DNA of 5,284 bases from an uncultured Burkholderiaceae bacterium (GTDB lineage Bacteria > Pseudomonadota > Gammaproteobacteria > Burkholderiales > Burkholderiaceae): positions 1 to 5,284 of the forward strand of contig CALMPB010000070.1 in the NCBI GenBank assembly GCA_937871985.1. The letters run 5' to 3'. Below, piece after piece: positions 1 to 5,284 of this stretch. Under the pieces are notes generated by a model. That model saw only the letters and a program-made list of their open reading frames with translations, was not told where the DNA came from and did not search any database. The position numbers and the translations under genes were made by a program. Each line of letters starts with the position of its first letter. Positions within the stretch are counted from its first letter, which is position 1.

Positions 1-1388
1 TTACGCAACTCGGCATCAAAAGTGTCGGATCCACGTTCTCCGAGTTCGTTGCAGAGATCCTCCAGGTAGCGTTGTGGGAGGTACTTCACGCGCTCCACGC
101 TACTAGCGGAAGGATCTTTGTCGAGATCCATCGAGAATGTGGTGCCATCACGCCATTCCAACGTTGCTATGAACTGCGACGCCAGTCGCCCCTTGGAGCT
201 GCGAAATCGAGTGGGTGTCAGGAAGGAGAACTTCGAGAAGTTCCGCGCACAGCCAACCAGTGCCAAGATATCAGCAAGTGCACTCTTGCCGCTGCCCTTG
301 TTGCCAATGACTGCGATCAAATCGTTGTTCAACGGCAGTTGCAAGTCAAACCATGTCTCAGTCAAGCTAGAGTCCGGCTTCTTGACAACGGAAACTGATT
401 TGATGAACTTGGTTCGATTTACATCTACGAGCGCCCGCTTCGGTGGGTTCTCGCCAACGAAGACTCGATCATCAAACTCTTGGATAGCCTGCAATAGGCC
501 ATCAAAGGTACAGTCCGCCTTTATCCAGGTGAAGCAGTTCCCGATCCTGTCCTTGTCCTCCGTAGTACTCAGCCAATGAGCATCCGAGCAGTCCAGGAGG
601 CGATTATTCACGCCGTGCTCGCTGAGCTTTGCTCGGCCCTTGTCGTAACTCTCGGGCGTCTCCGCTGCCGTGAAGACTAAGTCTGCAGTATTGATAAGCG
701 TCTTCTTCTCAGCAATCGTGTGGTCATTCCACTTGAGATCCTCCCACTCAGTCTTACCAATAGCCACGAGGCATTTGTCACGCAGCGCATTGTTCTCCAA
801 CGCTTTCATGACACCGTCAGCACTCACGTTAAGATTGTTGAAACCTTCTATCAACGCGCTACCGTACTCACCACGCCTGTCCTCGGGGACGCTTTCCAGG
901 ATGGCCCGCCCTAGAGCCTCAATGCTCGCGCGCGTGATAACCTGCTGCCATTTCCCTTCGCCAGACAATCCGGGCAGGAGGCGATAATGAGGTGAGATTG
1001 CAGAAATGAACTGTTCGCGGATGAACTGCGCCTCGACCTGATCGAAGATAACGTGCAGATTAATGCGGCTCCAACTAGCGTCGCCCTTTCCCGATTGCAC
1101 GGTGCCACCGAACTTGTCGAGCCGAAGCTCAATTACCGGTAGGATCAAGTCGATATTTTTCAATCGACCCTGCTCGTGTTTTGCTTTGAGTACCTTCTCG
1201 TAGCCGTCCACGAGAACATAGTCGTTGATGCCGATGACCTTGAATTCTTCCGGGAGCCTTTCAAGGTCAGTCAAGAACGCTTCCCAAGCCTGCTCTGGGT
1301 TTCCAGGGTAATTGTGGTGAAAGGAATCCGGAGTGTGGACATGAAGATCCCACTTCCTCCAAATGGATCCTGGCAAAACAGTTGTCAT
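1..1388 (-). CDS. trlF: TrlF-family PHP-domain / AAA (ABC-like) ATPase, N-terminal 462 codons; 3' end outside window
   Basis: Probable metal-dependent hydrolase fused to an SMC/ABC-like ATPase, acting on nucleic acid in defence; substrate unknown. The frame is open from ATG at 1388 to the window edge with no stop, so the C-terminal half (Walker B, signature) is missing. Residues 13-18 read WDLHVH, the HxH metal motif of PHP domains; further candidate ligands are D56 in GINDY, E87 in PVIELR, H112 in NLHVIF, and D269/H271 in CSDAHW. Around residues 315-360 the ATPase begins, with a perfect Walker A GNKGSGKS at 362-369 preceded by LIAVI. The segment VKYLPQRYLEDL (434-445) matches the conserved block after the P-loop in TrlF proteins as I remember them. 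PHP motif II usually has TDH; here it is NDY. The start is fixed by an AGGAGG five bases upstream and by the motif lying near the N-terminus. It follows a broken ATPase gene, so it is probably the surviving member of a two-ATPase operon. The family assignment is strong; the biochemical role is inferred. Confidence 0.9.
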   Translation of the reverse strand, partial: MTTVLPGSIWRKWDLHVHTPDSFHHNYPGNPEQAWEAFLTDLERLPEEFKVIGINDYVLVDGYEKVLKAKHEQGRLKNIDLILPVIELRLDKFGGTVQSGKGDASWSRINLHVIFDQVEAQFIREQFISAISPHYRLLPGLSGEGKWQQVITRASIEALGRAILESVPEDRRGEYGSALIEGFNNLNVSADGVMKALENNALRDKCLVAIGKTEWEDLKWNDHTIAEKKTLINTADLVFTAAETPESYDKGRAKLSEHGVNNRLLDCSDAHWLSTTEDKDRIGNCFTWIKADCTFDGLLQAIQEFDDRVFVGENPPKRALVDVNRTKFIKSVSVVKKPDSSLTETWFDLQLPLNNDLIAVIGNKGSGKSALADILALVGCARNFSKFSFLTPTRFRSSKGRLASQFIATLEWRDGTTFSMDLDKDPSASSVERVKYLPQRYLEDLCNELGERGSDTFDAELR

Positions 1389-1817
1389 CAACTCCTCCTA
1401 GCATCAGGCTCTATTGACCTTGCTGCACGCGACAGACTCCTTAACTGTTCAGGGTCATCGCTCGTTGTTGTCAAACTTGTGGCTAAGACTGATAGTTTGA
1501 CCTGTCTTCAGTTCGCAACCAATCAATGTGTTGGCCCTGGATACCTCGTCGTCAGGTACCCACGTCAGCTCGCATGCAATCGCTGATTCAGTCTTGTGCT
1601 TCTTTAGGTAAGCGGAAAGATCATTACACGGAAAATCCTCGACTGAGTCGAACTTCTCTATGCCAATCACATCATGCGATCGCTGAAGAGCCTTCAATAG
1701 AGCTGTCTTACCGGCTCCGCTCATTTCCACAAGGGCGGTTACATCCAGGTCAATTTGTACAGCCTGCTGGGTGTTTATCGAGCGGAATGGGCCTACCTTT
1801 GCGGTTTTGAGAAACAT
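1388..1817 (-). pseudogene. Remnant of a RecF/OLD-type AAA ATPase (AAA_15-like), truncated and probably frameshifted
   Basis: The ATG at 1817 opens a 120-codon frame that stops at 1455. Its N-terminus (MFLKTAKVGPFRSI) is the standard first strand of RecF/OLD-like ATPases, which act on DNA or RNA ends and are often fused to a TOPRIM nuclease. The P-loop is at residues 31-38 (EMSGAGKT); the first glycine of GxxxxGKT is replaced by glutamate (codon GAA, one change from GGA). The rest, including KFDSVEDFPCNDLSAYLKKH, resembles the N-terminal region of proteins that are normally several hundred residues long. Walker B, signature and any TOPRIM domain are absent. Just past the stop, the +1 frame reads SDDPEQLRSLSRAARSIEPD and closes at 1390-1388 on the trlF start, which looks like the old C-terminus. 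I infer an internal deletion plus a frameshift. A functional short protein is possible but less likely. Confidence 0.65.
1394..1399 (-). promoter_or_regulatory. Ribosome binding site of trlF, with stop/start overlap
   Basis: A perfect AGGAGG lies five bases upstream of the trlF ATG (1388-1386). A TGA at 1390-1388 shares its final A with that ATG. This TGA closes a frame that is +1 relative to the end of the upstream ATPase remnant. TGATG junctions are typical of translationally coupled operon genes, which suggests that the intact upstream gene once ended exactly here. Confidence 0.8.
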
Positions 1818-1822
1818 GAAGC

Positions 1823-1828
1823 CCTCCT
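1823..1828 (-). promoter_or_regulatory. Ribosome binding site of the ATPase remnant
   Basis: A perfect AGGAGG sits five bases before the ATG at 1817-1815. It decides the start: the frame is also open back to an ATG at 1871, but that extension (APLFPSMLTVCFKQEGF) has no family character, would run through this ribosome site, and has no comparable site of its own. Retention of a perfect site in a broken gene suggests that the decay is recent or that the short product is still made. Confidence 0.7.
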
Positions 1829-1914
1829 GTTTGAAACAAACCGTAAGCATACTCGGAAACAGAGGCGCCATGCGCTATGACGCAAAGCGTCGTCGCTCCG
1901 CTTCAGTTTAAGAA
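1829..1914 (-). other. Presumed promoter/leader region of the ATPase remnant-trlF unit
   Basis: This stretch lies between the terminator of the preceding unit and the ATPase ribosome site, so the promoter for trlF should be here, unless transcription reads through. I could not find a convincing sigma-70 pair: TATGCT at about 1850 is a fair -10, but no -35 lies at 16-18 bases. The stretch holds two small dyads. GACGC AAA GCGTC spans 1879-1891, extendable to 1877-1893 with one wobble pair. GGCGCC spans 1864-1869. Either could be an operator or a leader structure; there is no direct evidence. Confidence 0.3.
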
Positions 1915-1943
1915 TTAAAAATGAGGCCGCATCAAGCGGCCTC
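1915..1943 (-). terminator. Rho-independent terminator after the 258-residue gene
   Basis: Read on the minus strand, a perfect 8-bp GC-rich stem, GAGGCCGC / GCGGCCTC (1943-1936 with 1930-1923), closes a 5-base loop and is followed by A then TTTTT (1922-1917) and further AT-rich sequence. It starts 19 bases after the stop of the preceding gene. No T-run follows on the plus strand, so it acts on minus-strand transcripts. It separates the hsdR-side unit from the trlF-side unit. Confidence 0.88.
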
Positions 1944-1962
1944 GAGAGGATATCAATGTGTC

Positions 1963-2739
1963 TTACCGATATGTGGTGGACGGATGCTCAGGGAAGTTGC
2001 GTTCACAATCCCGACGAAACCGAAGACCGTCTTCGTGAGCCCGCGCCTGGTCCTCATAATGTAGGAAGTAGCAAGGCGGCTCATGTATTGTCCAACCCCT
2101 GGGTTTGCTGCTCACCCACATGCGCCGTGCATATTCAACCGCTTCCGCATAGGGCAACATGACAGGTGAAGCCAGCGCCGCGCAGCAATCCAAACCGCGA
2201 AACAGGTCGCCCCACCACTCGCTGGGCACCTCAGGAACGGGTCCATCGTCCAGGGGATCCCTCTCGAAAATCCCCACTGCCGCAGAAATCGATCCCCAAG
2301 GAATCCGGACTTCTGGTGCCTGAGCGATCTCCTGGCCGATGTTCGGAGAAATCTCGGAGACGGAGACCCAGCCCAGAAAAGTCAATCCGTCGGCGGGTTC
2401 CACCATGTGCGGGCGCTTGCCAGGCAAGACGAACGCGTCGCTCGTCCCCGGATAGGGTTCCTGAGTAAAGACATGGCCCCCTCGGTAACACTCATCAGGA
2501 TGTACACACAGTAGCGTGGGACTGGCAATCAACTGTCGTGGATAGCCGTCGATCAGGTCTCTAAGCAGCAGGATGGATTGATGGAGTGCCCTTCTTGGAA
2601 TAAGTGTCAGCAGCACCGCCAAGCCCATCGATCCATGCTCGTCGAGCCAGGGCGCCAACAAATCTATTGCCTGCTGAATCTTGCCCTCTCGCAGCAGTTC
2701 GGATAATACAGAAACTATCGTATTTGCAGTCATATTCAT
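1963..2739 (-). CDS. Hypothetical protein, 258 residues, family not recognised
   Basis: I do not recognise this protein. It appears cytosolic: there is no signal peptide, and the hydrophobic stretches (GLAVLLTLIP near residue 37, SILLLRDLI near 53) look like amphipathic helices. Residues 5-65 are predicted helical (SVLSELLREGKIQQAIDLLAPWL), reminiscent of a helical-repeat pair. The rest is mixed and rich in Trp, Pro and acidic residues, with CVHPDEC (about 76-82), a CC pair in GLDCCAAL, and PPCYFLHYED near the C-terminus. No P-loop, HTH, PD-(D/E)XK or HNH motif is visible. The start at 2739 is chosen because an AAGGA lies seven bases upstream; ATG 2733 is also possible. The frame is open to a GTG at 2907, but that would overlap the small ORF upstream, lacks a good ribosome site and runs through a leader hairpin. 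It sits between hsdR and trlF and ends 19 bases before a terminator. A role in defence is inferred from position only. Confidence 0.7.
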   Translation of the reverse strand: MNMTANTIVSVLSELLREGKIQQAIDLLAPWLDEHGSMGLAVLLTLIPRRALHQSILLLRDLIDGYPRQLIASPTLLCVHPDECYRGGHVFTQEPYPGTSDAFVLPGKRPHMVEPADGLTFLGWVSVSEISPNIGQEIAQAPEVRIPWGSISAAVGIFERDPLDDGPVPEVPSEWWGDLFRGLDCCAALASPVMLPYAEAVEYARRMWVSSKPRGWTIHEPPCYFLHYEDQARAHEDGLRFRRDCERNFPEHPSTTYR

Positions 2740-2746
2740 CAATATG

Positions 2747-2778
2747 TCCTTGAGAACGGTGGCGCGGAATGCACCACC
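2747..2778 (-). promoter_or_regulatory. Leader hairpin and ribosome binding site of the 258-residue gene
   Basis: AAGGA (2751-2747) lies seven bases before the ATG at 2739. Six bases upstream of it the minus-strand RNA can fold GGUGGUGC / GCGCCACC (2778-2771 with 2765-2758), an 8-bp stem with one U-G wobble around the loop AUUCC. No T-run follows, so it is not a terminator. Placed directly before the ribosome site, it could modulate translation or protect the 5' end. The regulatory role is inferred. Confidence 0.4.
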
Positions 2779-2795
2779 TTGATCCCGTATAGGAA

Positions 2796-2808
2796 AATTC
2801 AATGAATT
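2796..2808. promoter_or_regulatory. Palindrome upstream of the 258-residue gene, possible operator
   Basis: AATTCA A TGAATT is a perfect 6-bp inverted repeat around one base in the AT-rich part of the 2740-2885 gap. The sequence TATACG, a weak -10 candidate on the minus strand, lies next to it at about 2790-2785, but without a recognisable -35. A repressor operator over a promoter would look like this; the evidence is only symmetry and position. Confidence 0.25.
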
Positions 2809-2885
2809 CCTGCCCGCTCTCCTGGAATCTTCTTTCGGTGTCGGAGGGATTACAAGAACATCATCAGAACGAGGGCATATAAACG

Positions 2886-3020
2886 CTACTGCGGAGGATG
2901 CTTGCACTGGTTAGACGCATCATCTTCCGCATGACCCGTAGGCCGAGAGGCAATCCAAAAGCCCGCAGCGGTGATCAGAGCCAAAATGATGTTCGAAAAA
3001 ATCAGCGCTGGTATGTTCAT
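2886..3020 (-). CDS. Small single-pass membrane protein, 44 residues
   Basis: The ATG at 3020 opens a 44-codon frame ending in TAG at 2886. Residues about 4-24 (PALIFSNIILALITAAGFWIA) form one strongly hydrophobic, membrane-length helix. A polar 20-residue tail follows, containing RPTGHAEDDAS, a single Cys39 and a Pro-rich end. A run of six G (3033-3028) seven bases before the ATG can serve as a weak ribosome site and overlaps the stop of the 40-codon ORF upstream. One helix plus a short charged tail is the build of small inner-membrane proteins and of type I toxins such as Hok, but there is no sequence match I can name. The coherent hydrophobic segment makes this more credible than a chance ORF. 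Function is unknown. Confidence 0.45.
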   Translation of the reverse strand: MNIPALIFSNIILALITAAGFWIASRPTGHAEDDASNQCKHPPQ

Positions 3021-3032
3021 CTCGCTACCCCC

Positions 3033-3155
3033 CTAGATGTCAATATTGCCTTGAGATAGCGGCTTGCATAGCGAAAGACCCGATTCACAGGCCGCGCGCC
3101 CCATCCCTCCCGTGGCAAGCCACTCCAGGATGACGTTCGCGATGAGAGATTCCAC
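3033..3155 (-). CDS. Possible mini-ORF, 40 codons, in frame with hsdR
   Basis: The GTG at 3155 has an AGGGG seven bases upstream. The frame gives ESLIANVILEWLATGGMGRA, then a short Cys-containing tail, and ends in TAG at 3033, thirteen bases before the next ATG. No family is recognised. The N-terminal 15 residues could be an amphipathic helix. The frame is the same as hsdR: after the hsdR amber stop it stays open for 72 codons down to this TAG. It may be a coupled small gene, a relic of a longer HsdR tail, or chance in GC-rich DNA. Weakly supported. Confidence 0.25.
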   Translation of the reverse strand: MESLIANVILEWLATGGMGRAACESGLSLCKPLSQGNIDI

Positions 3156-3251
3156 GCCTATTCCCCTTTGCCGCGCCGGACACGACAGTACTGACTTCGC
3201 GGGTGAGCTACCCCCGGGGTCTTGAGCTTGCCGGCAACCGCCTTGCCAGGC
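3156..3251. other. Spacer after hsdR, no clear terminator
   Basis: The stretch contains a 10-base palindrome TTGCCGGCAA (3228-3237) and a CCCCGGGG dyad (3212-3219), but neither is followed by a T-run on the minus strand. I see no rho-independent terminator for hsdR, so transcription probably continues toward the small ORFs and the 258-residue gene, up to the terminator at 1943-1915. Confidence 0.4.
3217..3230. repeat. 14-base direct repeat, second copy inside hsdR at 5210-5223
   Basis: GGGTCTTGAGCTTG occurs here, about 20 bases beyond the hsdR stop, and again at 5210-5223 inside hsdR, where the minus strand encodes KLKT. The two copies are in the same orientation about 2 kb apart. A 14-base exact match is mildly unlikely by chance in a window of this size. 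It may be coincidence or a short duplicated coding scrap; no mobile-element features flank either copy. Confidence 0.3.
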
Positions 3252-5284
3252 CTAAGCGCTCCACATCTCACCCAACACCTCAGCCTGTTGCAGCACCAGC
3301 TCCACAGCAGCATCCGCCATATCCGGCGGATACTTGTATTTGCGCAGTATGCGCTTGACCATCAACCGCAGGCTCGCGCGCACGCTCTCGCGCCTGGACC
3401 AATCCACCGTAATGTTCTTGCGCAGGTTCTCGGTCAATTCATGGGCGATTTTCTTCAGTGTCTCATCCGTCAATTCACGCACGGCTGATTCATTGTTGAC
3501 CAGGGCATCGTAGAAGCGGATCTCATCTTCATTCAGGCCCAGTTCCTCGCCACGATTCGCCGCTTCACGGAATTTCCTGGCCATCTCGACCAGTTCTTCC
3601 ATCACCTGGGCGGTCTCGATGCTGCGGTTCTGGTAACGCGTGATGACGTTGCCCAACATTTCCGAGAACTTTTTCTGCTGCACCAGATTGCTGGCGAATT
3701 TGCTCTTGATTTCCCCTTCCAGCAGGCGTTCCAGCAGTTCCACCGCGAGGTTGCGCTCGGGCAGATTACGCACCTGGGTCAGGAACTCATCATCCAACAG
3801 GCCGATGTTGGGCTTCTCAAGGCCGACAGCATCGAAGATATCGACCACGTCATCGCTCACGACCGCCTGGTTGATGATCTGGCGGATGGCGACTTCGCGT
3901 TGTTCGTCAGTTTTTTTCTGGGCGCTGATGTCGCGCTTGGTCAGAATGACCTTCACGGCCTGCATGAAGGCGACCTCATCCCGCAGCGCCTTGGCTTCCT
4001 CCAGCGTGCAGCACAAGGAAAAGGCTTTGCTCAGCGCCAGCGCGGCATCGGCAAAGCGCTTCTTGCCATCCAACTTTGCGTCCTTTTGACCGGGTGGCGG
4101 GCGCAGCGACAGGATGTGATTGGCGGCCCCCGCCAGCGCCTTGTGACCCCCGGCCCTGAAGCCGGAATAATCATAGCCGTGCAGCATCGCGCGCAGGACA
4201 TCGAGCTTCTCCAGCATGACGGCCAGGGCTTCGCGGGCGTCCACGGTGGGTTTGCCTCGACCCTTGCTGGCCGTGTATTCCTTCATGGCGGCTTTCAGCT
4301 CGTTGCCAATGCCGATGTAATCGACAACGAGACCGCCCTGCTTGTCGCGGAATACGCGGTTCACGCGAGCGATGGCCTGCATCAGGTTATGGCCCTTCAT
4401 GGGCTTGTCGATGTATATCGTATGCACGCAGGGGGCATCGAAGCCGGTCAGCCACATATCGCGCACAATGACCATCTTCAGCGGGTCAGACGGGTCCTTG
4501 AAGCGCTTTTCCAGGCGTTTCTTCACTTGGGCGCTGTAAATGTGCGGGCGCAACAGGGCCTTGTCGCTGGCGCTGCCAGTCATGATGACTTTGATGGCCC
4601 CTTTCTCGGGGTCTTCATCGTGCCAGTTCGGACGCAGCTTGACGATTTCGTTGTACAGATGAACGCAAATTTCGCGGCTCATGGCGACAACCATGGCCTT
4701 GCCGTCCTGGGCCTTGTTGCGCTCCTCGAAGTGCTCGACTAGGTCGGCGGCCACGCTGGCGATACGCGGCTGCGCACCCACGACTTTTTCCAGTGCCGCC
4801 CATTTTGACTTCAGACGGGCCTGGGTCTGTTCCTCTTCGTCCTCGGCCAACCCATCGACTTCATCGTCCAGCGCTTCCAGGTCGGCGTCATTCAAGCGAA
4901 CCTTCGCCAGGCGAGACTCGTAGTAGATGGCGACCGTTGCGCCGTCTTCCTTGGCCTGCTGCATGTCATAGACGTGGATATAGTCGCCAAACACCGCACG
5001 CGTGTCATGGTCAGCCCCACTGACCGGGGTACCCGTAAAGGCCACGAACGTGGCATTAGGTAAGGCATCGCGCAAGTGCTGCGCATAACCTGCCTGATAG
5101 ACAGTCTGATATTCCTTGGGGCCGGCAAACTCCGCCGTCAGCACGGTACTGGGCAGGTCACTGGAACTGAGGGAATAAACGGTGGCAGCACTGGCTGGTT
5201 TATGTTTGCGGGTCTTGAGCTTGGCATCAAACCCATACTGCGTGCGGTGCGCCTCATCCGCAATGACAACAATATTGCTGCGAT
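3252..5284 (-). CDS. hsdR: Type I restriction endonuclease subunit R (HsdR), C-terminal 676 residues; 5' end outside window
   Basis: Motor and nuclease subunit of a type I restriction-modification complex; it translocates unmodified DNA using ATP and cleaves at a distance, together with HsdM and HsdS. The visible part starts in the middle of the SF2 helicase core, and the frame continues upstream of the window. Counting from the first full codon (5282), the DEAH box is at residues 9-12 ([13 protein letters not shown]), motif III TGTP at 83-86, an acidic stretch at about 139-152, and helicase lobe 2 from about 190. Then come [15 protein letters not shown] (270-284) and motif [10 protein letters not shown] with its arginine finger (302-309). 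From about 376 to the end lies the long helical C-terminal domain of HsdR (DUF3387-like), including [20 protein letters not shown] near 627-646, which binds the methyltransferase core. The nuclease domain (PD-(D/E)XK) and Walker A would lie upstream, outside the window. The C-terminus looks complete and no frame damage is visible. Confidence in the family is very high. Confidence 0.98.
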   Translation of the reverse strand, partial: RSNIVVIADEAHRTQYGFDAKLKTRKHKPASAATVYSLSSSDLPSTVLTAEFAGPKEYQTVYQAGYAQHLRDALPNATFVAFTGTPVSGADHDTRAVFGDYIHVYDMQQAKEDGATVAIYYESRLAKVRLNDADLEALDDEVDGLAEDEEEQTQARLKSKWAALEKVVGAQPRIASVAADLVEHFEERNKAQDGKAMVVAMSREICVHLYNEIVKLRPNWHDEDPEKGAIKVIMTGSASDKALLRPHIYSAQVKKRLEKRFKDPSDPLKMVIVRDMWLTGFDAPCVHTIYIDKPMKGHNLMQAIARVNRVFRDKQGGLVVDYIGIGNELKAAMKEYTASKGRGKPTVDAREALAVMLEKLDVLRAMLHGYDYSGFRAGGHKALAGAANHILSLRPPPGQKDAKLDGKKRFADAALALSKAFSLCCTLEEAKALRDEVAFMQAVKVILTKRDISAQKKTDEQREVAIRQIINQAVVSDDVVDIFDAVGLEKPNIGLLDDEFLTQVRNLPERNLAVELLERLLEGEIKSKFASNLVQQKKFSEMLGNVITRYQNRSIETAQVMEELVEMARKFREAANRGEELGLNEDEIRFYDALVNNESAVRELTDETLKKIAHELTENLRKNITVDWSRRESVRASLRLMVKRILRKYKYPPDMADAAVELVLQQAEVLGEMWSA

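Noticed and set aside
72..579. Two overlapping plus-strand frames of 108 and 153 codons
   Set aside because: They are antisense to the trlF frame that carries the Walker A and the conserved block after it; composition is rich in Ser/Arg/Cys, as expected of shadow frames.
911..1132. A 73-codon minus-strand frame
   Set aside because: It overlaps the continuous trlF frame in another phase and has low-complexity Ser/Arg content.
1176..1586. A 136-codon plus-strand frame spanning the ATPase-trlF junction
   Set aside because: It runs antisense across two minus-strand coding regions and has no coherent motif or ribosome site.
1455..1871. Start of the ATPase remnant at 1871
   Set aside because: The 18 extra residues do not resemble the family; the ATG at 1817 has a perfect ribosome site and begins with the expected first beta strand.
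2740..2907. Extension of the unknown protein to GTG at 2907 (314 residues)
   Set aside because: It would overlap the 44-residue ORF, lacks a convincing ribosome site and runs through a hairpin next to a good AAGGA/ATG. It is not fully excluded.
3211..3237. Terminator after hsdR from the dyads CCCCGGGG and TTGCCGGCAA
   Set aside because: Neither has a following T-run on the minus strand, and the self-complementary palindromes leave no proper loop.
3900..4742. A 280-codon open frame on the plus strand
   Set aside because: It lies wholly opposite hsdR, whose frame carries canonical helicase motifs. Long antisense frames are common opposite GC-rich genes, and its residues show no family character.
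1..5284. CRISPR array, tRNA/rRNA genes, insertion sequence ends, integrase or attachment sites
   Set aside because: I scanned by eye for regularly spaced repeats, cloverleaf-like conserved arms, terminal inverted repeats and integrase motifs and found none.

Overview
The window looks like a piece of an anti-phage defence island from a mesophilic bacterium of moderate to fairly high GC content, probably a proteobacterium. That guess rests only on base composition and the style of the type I restriction subunit; nothing here fixes a genus. All supported genes lie on the minus strand, so the biological order runs from high to low coordinates, and genes run off both ends of the window.

Region by region, in transcription order: (1) 5284-3252 is the C-terminal part of a type I restriction endonuclease subunit HsdR, entering the window at its DEAH box and ending in a complete C-terminal helical domain. 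(2) 3251-2740 holds no large gene. It contains two possible mini-ORFs, one of 40 codons in the same frame as hsdR after its amber stop, and one encoding a 44-residue protein with a single membrane segment. It also contains an untranslated leader with a hairpin. (3) 2739-1963 encodes a 258-residue protein that I do not recognise. A clear rho-independent terminator (1943-1915) follows it. (4) 1817-1388 is the remnant of a RecF/OLD-type AAA ATPase, cut short after about 120 residues and with a damaged P-loop. (5) 1388-1 is the N-terminal 462 codons of a TrlF-family protein, with an N-terminal PHP metallohydrolase domain joined to an ABC/SMC-like ATPase domain. It has no stop inside the window and is easily missed for that reason.

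How the parts relate: HsdR would translocate and cut unmodified DNA together with HsdM and HsdS, encoded outside the window. The TrlF-type protein is a likely second nuclease/ATPase defence module. As I recall, PHP-plus-ATPase proteins of this kind have been reported as single-gene antiviral systems (named Ppl), but that link needs a database comparison. The terminator splits the region into two units: hsdR with its small followers and the unknown gene, then the ATPase remnant with trlF. The most original material is the unknown 258-residue gene with its leader, and the decayed ATPase whose shifted reading frame still ends on the trlF start codon. I see no tRNA, rRNA, CRISPR array, insertion sequence or attachment site.
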